Shown here: positions 35,804 through 43,661 of the stretch, piece by piece
Numbering within the stretch: the first letter of the stretch is position 1
How the letters are laid out: each line of letters begins with the position of its first letter
Assembly: GCF_011064595.1 (NCBI RefSeq)
Contig: NZ_JAALJI010000001.1
Location: forward strand, 186,001-250,000
Source: Paludisphaera soli
GTDB taxonomy: Bacteria; Planctomycetota; Planctomycetia; Isosphaerales; Isosphaeraceae
DNA: 64,000 nt
Direction of reading: 5' to 3'
The notes under the pieces: generated by a model
Told to the model about the DNA's origin: nothing
The model's input: only the letters and a program-made list of their open reading frames with translations
Databases searched by the model: none
Position numbers and translations under genes: made by a program

Positions 35804-38767
35804 ATGAATCGACGCCTCCGGGCGGGGCTCGCCCTGCTAGCCTTCGGCCTCGCCGGGGCCGACGAGCCGCTGCCTCGCTTCGCGCCGCTGGATCCGGCCG
35901 AGGCCTCGAAGTCGTTCCGCGTCCAGGGGGGATTCCGGCTCGACCTCCTGGCCGCCGAGCCCCTGGTCATGGACCCCGTGGCGGCGTCCTACGACGAGGA
36001 CGGTCGGCTCTACGTCGTCGAGATGACCGACTACCCCCACGTCGACGCCGATAAGGATCGGCCGTTCGCCGACAACCAGGACCCGCCGGTCGGCCGCGTC
36101 CGGATCCTGGTCGACGACGACGGCGACGGCGTCTTCGACCGGGCCGAGATCTTCGCCGACAAGCTGTCGTGGCCGACCGGCGTCGCCGTCTGGAAGGGGG
36201 GCGTCTTCGTCGCCGCGACGCCGGACGTCTGGTATCTGAAGGACCACGACGGCGACCTCAGGGCCGACGAGCGCCGCCAGGTCCTGACCGGCTTCCGCAA
36301 GTACAACGTCCAGGCGGTGATGAACAACCTCCAGTGGGGCCTGGACCACAAGGTCTACGGCGCCGGCTCCAGCAACGGCGGCAAGATCCGCGCGGCCGAC
36401 GCTCCGGAAGGGACTGGGGTCGACGTCGCCCGCCGCGACTTCCGGTTCGACCCCGAGAACGCGGGAGTCGAGGTCCTCTCGGGCGGCGCGCGGTTCGGGA
36501 ACACCTTCGACGATTCGGGGAACCGCTTCCTCTGCGATATCCGCAACCCGGCCGAGCACGTCGTCCTCCCGGCGCGCTACCTGGCCCGCAACCTGTTCCT
36601 CCCCACGCCCCGCGTCCTGAACGACGCGGCCGAGGCCGGCGACGCCGTGCCGATGTTCCGCATCAGCCCCCCCGAGCCCTGGCGCGAACTCCGGGCGAGG
36701 CGCTGGACGGAGGTCGGCAAGGCGATGCCCCGCAGCGAGCTGGTGGCCGGCGGCAGCCTGACGTCGTCGAGCGGCCTGACGGTCTACCGCGGCGACGCCT
36801 ACCCCGAGGCCTACCGGGGCCAGCTCTTCCTGGGCGAGGTCGCGAACAACCTGATCCACCGCATGGCCGTCGAGCCCGACGGCGTCACCTTCCGCGCCCG
36901 CCGAGCCGACGACAAGGTCGAGTTCGCCGCCTCGACCGACACCTGGTTCCGCCCGGTCAACTTCGTGAACGCCCCCGACGGGACCCTGCACGTCCTGGAC
37001 ATGTACCGCGAGACGATCGAACACCCCTGGTCGATCCCCGAGGACATCCTCAAGCGGCTCGACCTCCGCAGCGGCGAAGACCGGGGCCGGATCTACCGCC
37101 TGTCCCCGCCCAACTTCGCGCGCAGGCCGACCCCGAAGCTGAGGGCCGCCGGCACGGCCGAACTGGTGAGCCTGCTGGAGCACCCCAACGGCTGGCACCG
37201 CGAAACCGCCCATCGGCTGATCTTCGAGCGTCAGGACGCCGCCGCCGTCCCGCTCTTGAAGGCCCTGCTCCGCGATTCGACGCGGGCCGAGGGTCGGCTC
37301 CACGCCCTGTACTCGCTGGCGGGGCTGGACGCGCTGGGCGACGACGACTTGAAGGCGGCCCTGGGTGACGCCTCGCCGCACGTCCGGGAGCATGCCGTGC
37401 TGCTGGCCGAGCCTCGGCTCGGCGACGCGTCGGAGCTTCGCACGGCGGTCCTGGCCCTGGCCGACGACTCGGCCCCCAGGGTCCGCTTCCAGGTCGCGTT
37501 CACGCTGGGCGAGATCGCCGGCGAGGGGGTCGCCCCGGCCCTGGCGAAGATCGCGCGGCGGGACGCGGCCGATCCCTGGATCCGGACGGCAGTCCTCAGC
37601 TCGGCGACGGTCGATCCGGCCGGCCTGTTCGAGCGGCTGCGGGACGATGCCGAGTTCGCCGCCGGGCCAGGCGCCCCCATCCTGCGGTCGCTCGCCCTGG
37701 TCGTCGGCGCCCGGGGGCGGGCCGACGAGATCGGCCGGGTCCTCGCCTCGCTGGCCCTAGGCGCGCGAGACGACGGGGCGGTGGAGGTTGCGCTCGGGCT
37801 GGGGGACGGGCTGTCGCGGAATCGTCGTCGGCTCTCGGCGCTGGCGGATCTGGCCCCTCCCTCAGCGGCCTGGCTGGACGCGCTCTTCGCCGACGCCGCG
37901 ACGATCGCCTCCGACGGAGCCGAGCCCCCCGCCCGGCGAGCCCGGGCCGCCGCGATCCTCGGCCAGTCGGATTACGATCGGGCCGCAGCGGTCCTCACCC
38001 CGCTGATCGGGCCGAGCGAGCCCCCCGCGTTGCAATCGGCGGCGGTGAAGGCCCTCGCCGGGTTCGACCGGCCGGAGGTGGCTGCGACTCTGCTCGGGCC
38101 GTGGAAGGGCTACACGCCGGGGCTGCGGGCGGAGGTCGTCGCTTTGCTCCTGGGCCGTCGGACCTGGCTCGGCCCGCTGCTCGACGCCGTGCAGGCGGGG
38201 ACGGTCGCGCCGGGGCAGATCCCGCCGACCCGCCGGACCTTGCTCCTGAAGGACGCCGACCCCGCCGTCCGCGCCCGCGCCGAGGCCCTGTTCGCGGCCG
38301 AGTCCATCGGCCCTCGCGCCGAGGCGGTCGCGAAGTTCCTCCCGGCCCTGGCGAAGCCCGGCGACCCCGATCGGGGCCGGGCCGTCTTCGACCGCGAATG
38401 CCTCTCCTGCCACAAGGTCGGCGAGCGCGGCCACGCGGTCGGCCCCAACCTCGCCGGGGTCCGCCGGCGCACGGCCGAGGAGATCCTGAGGAGCATCCTC
38501 GACCCGAATCGCGAGGTCTCGCCCGAGTTCCTCGAATACACCGTGGCCCTCGACGACGGCCGGGTCGCCTCCGGGCTCGTCGCCGCCGAGACCCCCGCGA
38601 GCGTCACGCTGCGGGGCCGCGAGGGGCTGGAGCAGACCCTCCTGCGCCGCAACGTCGCGGAGATCGCCGGCACCGGCAAGTCGCTGATGCCCGAGGGGCT
38701 GGAGACGACCGTGACGCCGACGGAGATGGCCGACTTGATCGCCTTCCTCCTGCGGATCCAGGATTGA
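35804..38767 (+). CDS. PVC-type membrane-bound dehydrogenase with cytochrome c-like domain (TIGR02604/TIGR02603)
   Basis: 987 residues. A signal peptide of about 20 residues is followed by a beta-propeller-like dehydrogenase domain (about 35-460, including DGRLYVVEMTDYP and WPTGVAVWKGG). HEAT-like repeats cover about 460-820. A C-terminal heme-binding domain carries CLSCH (C866, C869, H870). These are the hallmarks of the planctomycete families TIGR02604 and TIGR02603, which are abundant and probably oxidise sugars or other substrates at the membrane, passing electrons to heme c. The substrate is unknown. No good ribosome-binding site precedes the ATG. The next two amidohydrolase-fold genes follow on the same strand within 17 bases. 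Confidence 0.93.
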   Translation: MNRRLRAGLALLAFGLAGADEPLPRFAPLDPAEASKSFRVQGGFRLDLLAAEPLVMDPVAASYDEDGRLYVVEMTDYPHVDADKDRPFADNQDPPVGRVRILVDDDGDGVFDRAEIFADKLSWPTGVAVWKGGVFVAATPDVWYLKDHDGDLRADERRQVLTGFRKYNVQAVMNNLQWGLDHKVYGAGSSNGGKIRAADAPEGTGVDVARRDFRFDPENAGVEVLSGGARFGNTFDDSGNRFLCDIRNPAEHVVLPARYLARNLFLPTPRVLNDAAEAGDAVPMFRISPPEPWRELRARRWTEVGKAMPRSELVAGGSLTSSSGLTVYRGDAYPEAYRGQLFLGEVANNLIHRMAVEPDGVTFRARRADDKVEFAASTDTWFRPVNFVNAPDGTLHVLDMYRETIEHPWSIPEDILKRLDLRSGEDRGRIYRLSPPNFARRPTPKLRAAGTAELVSLLEHPNGWHRETAHRLIFERQDAAAVPLLKALLRDSTRAEGRLHALYSLAGLDALGDDDLKAALGDASPHVREHAVLLAEPRLGDASELRTAVLALADDSAPRVRFQVAFTLGEIAGEGVAPALAKIARRDAADPWIRTAVLSSATVDPAGLFERLRDDAEFAAGPGAPILRSLALVVGARGRADEIGRVLASLALGARDDGAVEVALGLGDGLSRNRRRLSALADLAPPSAAWLDALFADAATIASDGAEPPARRARAAAILGQSDYDRAAAVLTPLIGPSEPPALQSAAVKALAGFDRPEVAATLLGPWKGYTPGLRAEVVALLLGRRTWLGPLLDAVQAGTVAPGQIPPTRRTLLLKDADPAVRARAEALFAAESIGPRAEAVAKFLPALAKPGDPDRGRAVFDRECLSCHKVGERGHAVGPNLAGVRRRTAEEILRSILDPNREVSPEFLEYTVALDDGRVASGLVAAETPASVTLRGREGLEQTLLRRNVAEIAGTGKSLMPEGLETTVTPTEMADLIAFLLRIQD

Positions 38768-38784
38768 ACTCGGGGGCTCCGCGA

Positions 38785-39567
38785 ATGATCTGGGACGTCC
38801 ACACCCATCTCGCCGGCAGCGGCGAGAAGACACCCGAGGAGTCGATCGCCCGCCTGATCGTGGCCGCCGACCGGATGGGGATCGACCGCCTGGTCGTCTT
38901 CATGGGCGACCCCTGGTCCTACGACCCCTCGCCGGCCGACCTGACGCGGCAGAACGACCAGGTGCTCAAGGCGCTCGACCACTGGCATCACCGGGCCTTC
39001 GGCTTCGTCTACGTGAGCGTCAACCACGTTGAGGCCAGCCTCCGCGAGATCGACCGCTGCGTCCGCGACGGGCCGATGGTGGGCCTCAAGCTCTGGGTCG
39101 CCGGGCGATGCGACTCGCCCGAGGCCGACGCCCTCGTCCTCCACGCCCAGGGCCTCAAGGCGCTCGTGTTCCAGCACACCTGGATCAAGGCCCAGGGCAA
39201 CCTGCCCGGCGAATCGACCCCGATGGATCTGGCCACGCTGGCGTCCAGGCATCCCGAGGCGTCCCTCGTCTGCGGCCACGTCGGCGGCCAGTGGGAGCTG
39301 GGCGTCCGGGCCGTCCGGTCGGCCTCGAACGTCGCGGTCGACCTCGGGGGCGTCGACGCGACGGCCGGGATCGTGGAGGCGGCCGTCCGCGAGCTGGGGG
39401 CCGAACGGGTCCTGTACGGCAGCGACGCCCCCGGCCGGAGCTTCGCCACCCAGCTCGCCAAGGTCCACGGGGCCGACATCTCGGAAGCCGACCGCCGGCT
39501 CGTCCTGGGCGAGAACCTCCGACGCCTGCTCCGGCCCATCCTCCAGGCCAAGGGGATCGAGGCATGA
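38785..39567 (+). CDS. Amidohydrolase-superfamily protein, intact metal site
   Basis: 260 residues, TIM-barrel amidohydrolase type (decarboxylase-like, AH2). The ligands are visible: WDVHTHLAG (H6, H8), FQHTW, CGHVGG and the C-terminal YGSDAPG with its aspartate. Loops differ from PTE-type hydrolases. These act on amide, ester or carboxyl bonds; the substrate is not predictable. Located 17 bases after the dehydrogenase, probably in one operon. Its stop overlaps the next start (ATGA). Confidence 0.8.
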   Translation: MIWDVHTHLAGSGEKTPEESIARLIVAADRMGIDRLVVFMGDPWSYDPSPADLTRQNDQVLKALDHWHHRAFGFVYVSVNHVEASLREIDRCVRDGPMVGLKLWVAGRCDSPEADALVLHAQGLKALVFQHTWIKAQGNLPGESTPMDLATLASRHPEASLVCGHVGGQWELGVRAVRSASNVAVDLGGVDATAGIVEAAVRELGAERVLYGSDAPGRSFATQLAKVHGADISEADRRLVLGENLRRLLRPILQAKGIEA

Positions 39568-40337
39568 TCGACGTCAACGTGTCGCTCTCCCGCTACCCCT
39601 TCCGCCGACTCCCGTGCGACGAGCCCGAGGCCCTCGTGGCGCGGCTTCGGGGCCTGGGCGTGACCGAGGCCTGGGCCGGCAGCTTCGACGCCCTGCTTCA
39701 CCGGGACCTGGCCGCCGTGAACGCGCGGACCGCGGAGACCTGCCGCCGCCACGGCGACGGCCTGCTGCGGCCGTTCGGTGCGGTCGACCCGACCCTTCCC
39801 GACTGGCGGGAGGAGCTACGGCGGTGCCAGGAAGTCCACGCGATGCCCGGCGTCCGGCTGCATCCCGGTTACCATGGCTACGGCCTCGACGTCCCCGCCT
39901 TCGCCGAGCTGCTGGACGAGGCCGGCGGGCGGGGGCTGGTCGTCCAGATCGCGGTCCGGATGGAGGACGAGCGGACCCTGCACCCGCTCCTGAAGGCCCT
40001 GCCGAGGACCGACCCGGCCCCGCTGATCCCGCTGCTCGCCCGCCCTTCGCAGCCGAGGGTCGTCCTGCTCAACGCCCTGCGGACGGTGTCCGGCGAGCCG
40101 CTTCGGCGGCTCCTGGCGGCCGGCGAGGTCTGGGTCGACGTCGGGATGCTCGAAGGGCTGGAGGGGATCAAGCGGCTCGTCGCGCAGGTCGGCATCGACC
40201 GGCTGCTCCTGGGCTCGCACGCCCCGTTTTACGTCCCCGAGGCGGCGCACCTGCAGCTCAAGGAGTCGGCCCTGTCCGCCGCGCAGGCCGAGGCGCTCAC
40301 GCGGGGGAACGCCCGGCGGATCCTGCCGGCCCCTTGA
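39564..40337 (+). CDS. Amidohydrolase-fold protein with degenerate metal ligands
   Basis: 257 residues, a paralogue of the preceding gene in length and layout. The family's N-terminal HxH is replaced: the sequence reads IDVNVSLSRYPFRR, with N5 and S7 in the histidine positions. The C-terminal aspartate motif is replaced too: LGSHAPFY instead of YGSDAPG. HPGYHGYG in the middle retains a histidine-rich loop. It is thus probably not a normal metal-dependent hydrolase; it may be a partner subunit or have a different chemistry. It is translationally coupled to the active-looking paralogue (ATGA). Confidence 0.75.
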   Translation: MIDVNVSLSRYPFRRLPCDEPEALVARLRGLGVTEAWAGSFDALLHRDLAAVNARTAETCRRHGDGLLRPFGAVDPTLPDWREELRRCQEVHAMPGVRLHPGYHGYGLDVPAFAELLDEAGGRGLVVQIAVRMEDERTLHPLLKALPRTDPAPLIPLLARPSQPRVVLLNALRTVSGEPLRRLLAAGEVWVDVGMLEGLEGIKRLVAQVGIDRLLLGSHAPFYVPEAAHLQLKESALSAAQAEALTRGNARRILPAP

Positions 40338-40355
40338 GCGGTCCGTCGCCCGCGC

Positions 40356-40781
40356 TCAGGGCTCGATCTCGAAGAACGAGGCGATGCGGGTGACGCGAAA
40401 GATCTCCATCAGGTCGGCGTCCATGTGACGGAGGGTCAGCCGCCCCTGCGCGGCCAGGACGCGTTTGCGGAGCGCGAGCAGGCGACCCAGGGCCTCGCTG
40501 GCGATGTAGTGGACGTCCCGCAGGTCCAGGACCAGGCGTTCGCCCGGGCGAAGCTCGACGGCCTGGAGGAACTGATCGAGCGGGTGGGCCTGGATCAGGT
40601 CCCCCCGGGGGCGAACCACGGGGTCGCCGTCGTCGTCCCAGGCGAACCAGACGCCCCGTCCGCATCGGCCGCAGGGAGCGTCGGGGACGTCGATCGGGAG
40701 GGGTTCGCCGCAGGCCGGGCAGCGCGGGCCCGTGACGTTCGTGGTCAAGGCCGTGGCCTCTCGGGGGGCTTCGCGGTTCAT
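40356..40781 (-). CDS. STAS-domain protein with an N-terminal zinc ribbon
   Basis: 141 residues. CPACG (21-25) and CGRCG (37-41) form a zinc ribbon. A STAS domain follows: [26 protein letters not shown], in which the serine in IASEALG is at the phosphorylation position of anti-sigma factor antagonists. The pairing with a zinc ribbon is uncommon. In this operon it follows pdxH with a 4-base overlap. STAS proteins bind and release anti-sigma factors or act in stressosomes; a partner kinase is not in this operon. The Ser/Thr kinases further right are of another type. Confidence 0.75.
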   Translation of the reverse strand: MNREAPREATALTTNVTGPRCPACGEPLPIDVPDAPCGRCGRGVWFAWDDDGDPVVRPRGDLIQAHPLDQFLQAVELRPGERLVLDLRDVHYIASEALGRLLALRKRVLAAQGRLTLRHMDADLMEIFRVTRIASFFEIEP

Positions 40782-41416
40782 GGGGAGAGCCGCTCGATCG
40801 TCCAGGCGGCGGCGTCGCTCAGGCGATAGCGGAGCCGGTCGTGCAGCCGACTGGGTCGCCCCTGCCAGAACTCCAGGGCGTCCGGGAGGACGCGGAAGCC
40901 CCCCCAGTAGTCGGGGCGGGGTACGGCGCCGTCGGCGTGCTTCGCCTCGTACTCGCGGAAGAGCGATTCCAGGTGCTCGCGACCGGGGATCACCCGGCTC
41001 TGCTTCGAGACCCAGGCCCCCAGCCGCGAGCCGACGGGACGGCTGTGAAAGTACTCCTCGGACTCCTCGGTCGAGACCCGTTCGACCGCGCCCTCGACCG
41101 CGACCTGACGCTCCAGCTCTTTCCAGAAGAAGAGCATCGTCGCGCGGGGGTTGGCGGCCAGCTCGCGCCCCTTGCGGCTCTCGTAGTTGGTGAAGAAGGT
41201 GAGGCCCCGCGCGTCGCAGCCCTTCAGCAGGACGATCCGCGCCGAAGGGCGGCCGTCGGGCGTGGCGGTGGCGAGGGTCGCGGCGTTGGGCTCGACGACG
41301 CCGGAGGCCAGCGCCTCGGCGAACCAGCGCTCGAACTGCCGGAGCGGGTCGGGGTCCAGGTCCTGCTCGTCCAGGCGATGCCGGGCATACTCTTGACGGA
41401 GTTCGGACAGGCTCAT
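40778..41416 (-). CDS. pdxH: Pyridoxamine 5'-phosphate oxidase
   Basis: 212 residues, standard length. Conserved segments: SARIVLLKG (FMN site), [25 protein letters not shown], the [14 protein letters not shown] strip and the C-terminal [16 protein letters not shown]. It makes pyridoxal phosphate from pyridoxine or pyridoxamine phosphate using FMN and oxygen. The gene lies 7 bases after the AGE epimerase and overlaps the STAS gene by 4 bases, so three genes form one operon. PLP supply and the neighbouring enzymes have no obvious joint pathway. Confidence 0.95.
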   Translation of the reverse strand: MSLSELRQEYARHRLDEQDLDPDPLRQFERWFAEALASGVVEPNAATLATATPDGRPSARIVLLKGCDARGLTFFTNYESRKGRELAANPRATMLFFWKELERQVAVEGAVERVSTEESEEYFHSRPVGSRLGAWVSKQSRVIPGREHLESLFREYEAKHADGAVPRPDYWGGFRVLPDALEFWQGRPSRLHDRLRYRLSDAAAWTIERLSP

Positions 41417-41423
41417 CGGTCGT

Positions 41424-42767
41424 TCACTTTCCGGGGGTTTCCGGGGCTTCCCAAAGCCGCGCGACGTTCATCAGCGCCCGCGACGTGTGGTAGTCGGCCT
41501 TCCAGGGGCTGGCCTTCGCGCCGTCGCCGCGGCGACGGCCGTCGCGCTCGGCCTCGGCGTACCAGCCGCCGAACTCGGGGTCGATGAGGCTCCGCTCAAT
41601 GAACCCCCACTGCGCGGCGAGGGCGCCGGTGTAGCGATCGGTCTGGCGGCCGAACTTGCGGTCGAGCATCGCCAGGGCGTTCAGCCCCTCGGCCTGGGTC
41701 CACCAGACCTTGGTGCGGTCGTACGCGGCGGCGGCGAAAGCGTCTCCCTTGTCGTAGAAGCCGCCGAACTCCTCGTCCCAGCCCCAGTCCAGGGCGTGGT
41801 CCACGAGGCCCCGCGCGACCTTCCACGTCGCCTCGTCGTCGGGCATGTGGGGCGCCTCGGCGGCCTCGACCAGCAGGTAGGCCGTCTCGACGTCGTGGCC
41901 GAACGAGTCGTGCGCGGGCACCGCCCGCCAGTCGCGGGTGAGGTAAACGTTGAGGGCCCCGGGCTCGACGGCGATCTTGTCGCGGACGATGTGGAACGCC
42001 TCGCGAAGGCGCTCGCGGACGATCGGCCGGTCGTCCACCTTCGCCAGCTCGGCCAGGGCCTCCAGCAGGTGGATGTGGGAGTTCATCGTCTTGTAGCCGT
42101 AGTAGACCCCCAGTCGGTCCTGGCGCTTCGCGACGGGGGCGGCCGGGTCGTAGCCGGTGATCGCCGTGCCATCACGTCGGACGGCCTCGAACCAGCCGCC
42201 GTGCTGGGGGTCGTGGGCGTGGGCTTCGAGCCAGTCGAAGGCGTCTCGGGCGACTTTCAGGGCCAGCTCGTCGCCCCCCACAGCCCGCACCTTGGCGGCG
42301 GCGTAGACGACGAACGCGGTCCCGTAGACGTGCTTCTCGTCCCCCAGCGCGGGGTCGAGGCGGCCGTCGGCGTCGAGCATCCAGTGGAAGCCCCCCTGCT
42401 CCACGTCGCGCATCACGCCGTCCAGGAACGCCAGGCCGTGGCGGGCGTAGCCCAGATACTCGTCGCGTCGCGAGGGGTCGAACTCGGCGAAGGCGGCGGC
42501 CGTCCAGGTCATGCGGGCCTGGTAGACGAGGAACTTCGACCGATCCGGCCGGACGGTCCAGTCTCGGTCGATCTCCTGGTGGAATCCGCCGACCTCGCGG
42601 TCGACGGCCGCCGGATGCCAGCGGGCCATCTCGGCGGCCAGGATCCCCCGGAGTTTCGCGGCGGTCGGGGGCGAGGGGGCCGGACCGTCGGCCCCGGCGA
42701 AGATCGGCAACAGCGCGGCGGCGACGGCGAAGATCGCCAGGTTCCGCGTCCTCGATTCGGCTTGCAT
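41424..42767 (-). CDS. AGE-family (N-acylglucosamine 2-epimerase-like) enzyme, exported
   Basis: 447 residues. A signal peptide (residues 1-26: [17 protein letters not shown]) is followed by an (alpha/alpha)6 barrel. Hallmarks are [11 protein letters not shown] at about 60-70, the HDVETAYLL segment at about 278-286, and [10 protein letters not shown] and [11 protein letters not shown] in the last helices, the usual catalytic histidine and glutamate regions. Export is unusual, since well studied AGE epimerases are cytoplasmic. Substrate is likely a sugar or disaccharide (AGE, cellobiose 2-epimerase or mannosyl-isomerase type). The start at 42767 is chosen for the signal peptide; a frame extension upstream exists. 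Confidence 0.85.
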   Translation of the reverse strand: MQAESRTRNLAIFAVAAALLPIFAGADGPAPSPPTAAKLRGILAAEMARWHPAAVDREVGGFHQEIDRDWTVRPDRSKFLVYQARMTWTAAAFAEFDPSRRDEYLGYARHGLAFLDGVMRDVEQGGFHWMLDADGRLDPALGDEKHVYGTAFVVYAAAKVRAVGGDELALKVARDAFDWLEAHAHDPQHGGWFEAVRRDGTAITGYDPAAPVAKRQDRLGVYYGYKTMNSHIHLLEALAELAKVDDRPIVRERLREAFHIVRDKIAVEPGALNVYLTRDWRAVPAHDSFGHDVETAYLLVEAAEAPHMPDDEATWKVARGLVDHALDWGWDEEFGGFYDKGDAFAAAAYDRTKVWWTQAEGLNALAMLDRKFGRQTDRYTGALAAQWGFIERSLIDPEFGGWYAEAERDGRRRGDGAKASPWKADYHTSRALMNVARLWEAPETPGK

Positions 42768-42838
42768 CGGCGGCTCGATCCCCCCGGGCCGGCGGCGGCG
42801 GGCGGGAAATCGTCCGTCGCGACGGCTCACGAATTCGG

Positions 42839-42868
42839 ATTATCGCCATAAGGGGAGGTCGAGGGCAA
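42839..42868 (-). promoter_or_regulatory. Candidate promoter of the epimerase/pdxH/STAS operon
   Basis: Minus strand: TTGCCC, 18-base spacer, GATAAT. The predicted leader is about 65 bases. Confidence 0.4.
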
Positions 42869-42922
42869 CGGGCGAGGCGGTTTCGCCCCGCGCCGTCCCC
42901 CCCGGCGGACGCGGGGGACGGC

Positions 42923-42952
42923 TTGTCAACGGCGAGGGCCGGAGGTTAGCCT
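42923..42952 (+). promoter_or_regulatory. Candidate promoter of the ECF sigma/kinase operon
   Basis: TTGTCA, 18-base spacer, TAGCCT. Only a moderate match. An autoregulated ECF promoter could equally be present and would not look like this. Confidence 0.3.
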
Positions 42953-43052
42953 GGGGCGACCGATCAGCGCCCTGGGCCGGGGCGAGCCGGTGCTTGGGAT
43001 CCAGGACGGGACGCCGGGACTGATCGCCCGGCCGGGCCGAGGAGGCGAATCC

Positions 43053-43661
43053 ATGTCGGTCGGCGACCCTTCGGTGCGGGAAGACAGCCAGTTGGCCGAC
43101 TTCCTGAGGCGGATCCAGCAGGGGGACGAGGGGGCCGCCCGCGAGCTCCTGCAGAGGTTCGAGCCCGAGGTCCGGCTGGTGGTGCGGCGTCAGCTCCCCC
43201 GGCTGCTGCGCTCGCGGTTCGACTCCCTGGACTTCCTGCAGAGCGTCTGGGGGAGCTTCTTCCGGCGGATGCGCGACGCGCCGACGGATTTCGAGGATTC
43301 GCGGCATCTTGTCGCCTTCCTGGCTCGGGCTGCGAAGAACAAGGTGATCGACGAGTATCGCCGCGCCGCCAGCCTGAAGAACGACATGCACCGGGAGGAG
43401 CCCCTCTGGGGCGACGGCCGCCGCCCCAGGGAGGTCGCCGACCCGATCGACTCGCCGAGCGAGGTGGCGCAGGCGCACGAGGTCTTCGATCGCCTGCACG
43501 CACTCCTGCCCGAGGAGCGGCGGACGATCCTCGAGCTCAAGGCGCAGGGCCTTTCGAGCAGGGACATCGGCGACCGCCTGGGCGTCAGCGAGAGGACCGT
43601 GCAGCGGGTGCTCGAGGAGCTGAGGCGGCGCATGGAGTCGGAGTGGGAGCCGGCCGGATGA
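43053..43661 (+). CDS. ECF-subfamily sigma factor, planctomycete type
   Basis: 202 residues. Region 2 runs SQLADFLRRIQQGDEGAARELLQRFEP to DFLQSVWGSFFRR (residues 11-75). Region 4 ends with LKAQGLSSRDIGDRLGVSERTVQRVLEELRRRM (about 160-195), a helix-turn-helix. The 202-residue length is typical of planctomycete ECF factors, which lack a cognate anti-sigma gene and are instead coupled to a Ser/Thr kinase. GAGGAGG precedes the ATG at 43053. The stop overlaps the kinase start (ATGA). It is likely activated by the downstream kinase, by analogy with STK-linked ECF groups; this is inference. Confidence 0.93.
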   Translation: MSVGDPSVREDSQLADFLRRIQQGDEGAARELLQRFEPEVRLVVRRQLPRLLRSRFDSLDFLQSVWGSFFRRMRDAPTDFEDSRHLVAFLARAAKNKVIDEYRRAASLKNDMHREEPLWGDGRRPREVADPIDSPSEVAQAHEVFDRLHALLPEERRTILELKAQGLSSRDIGDRLGVSERTVQRVLEELRRRMESEWEPAG

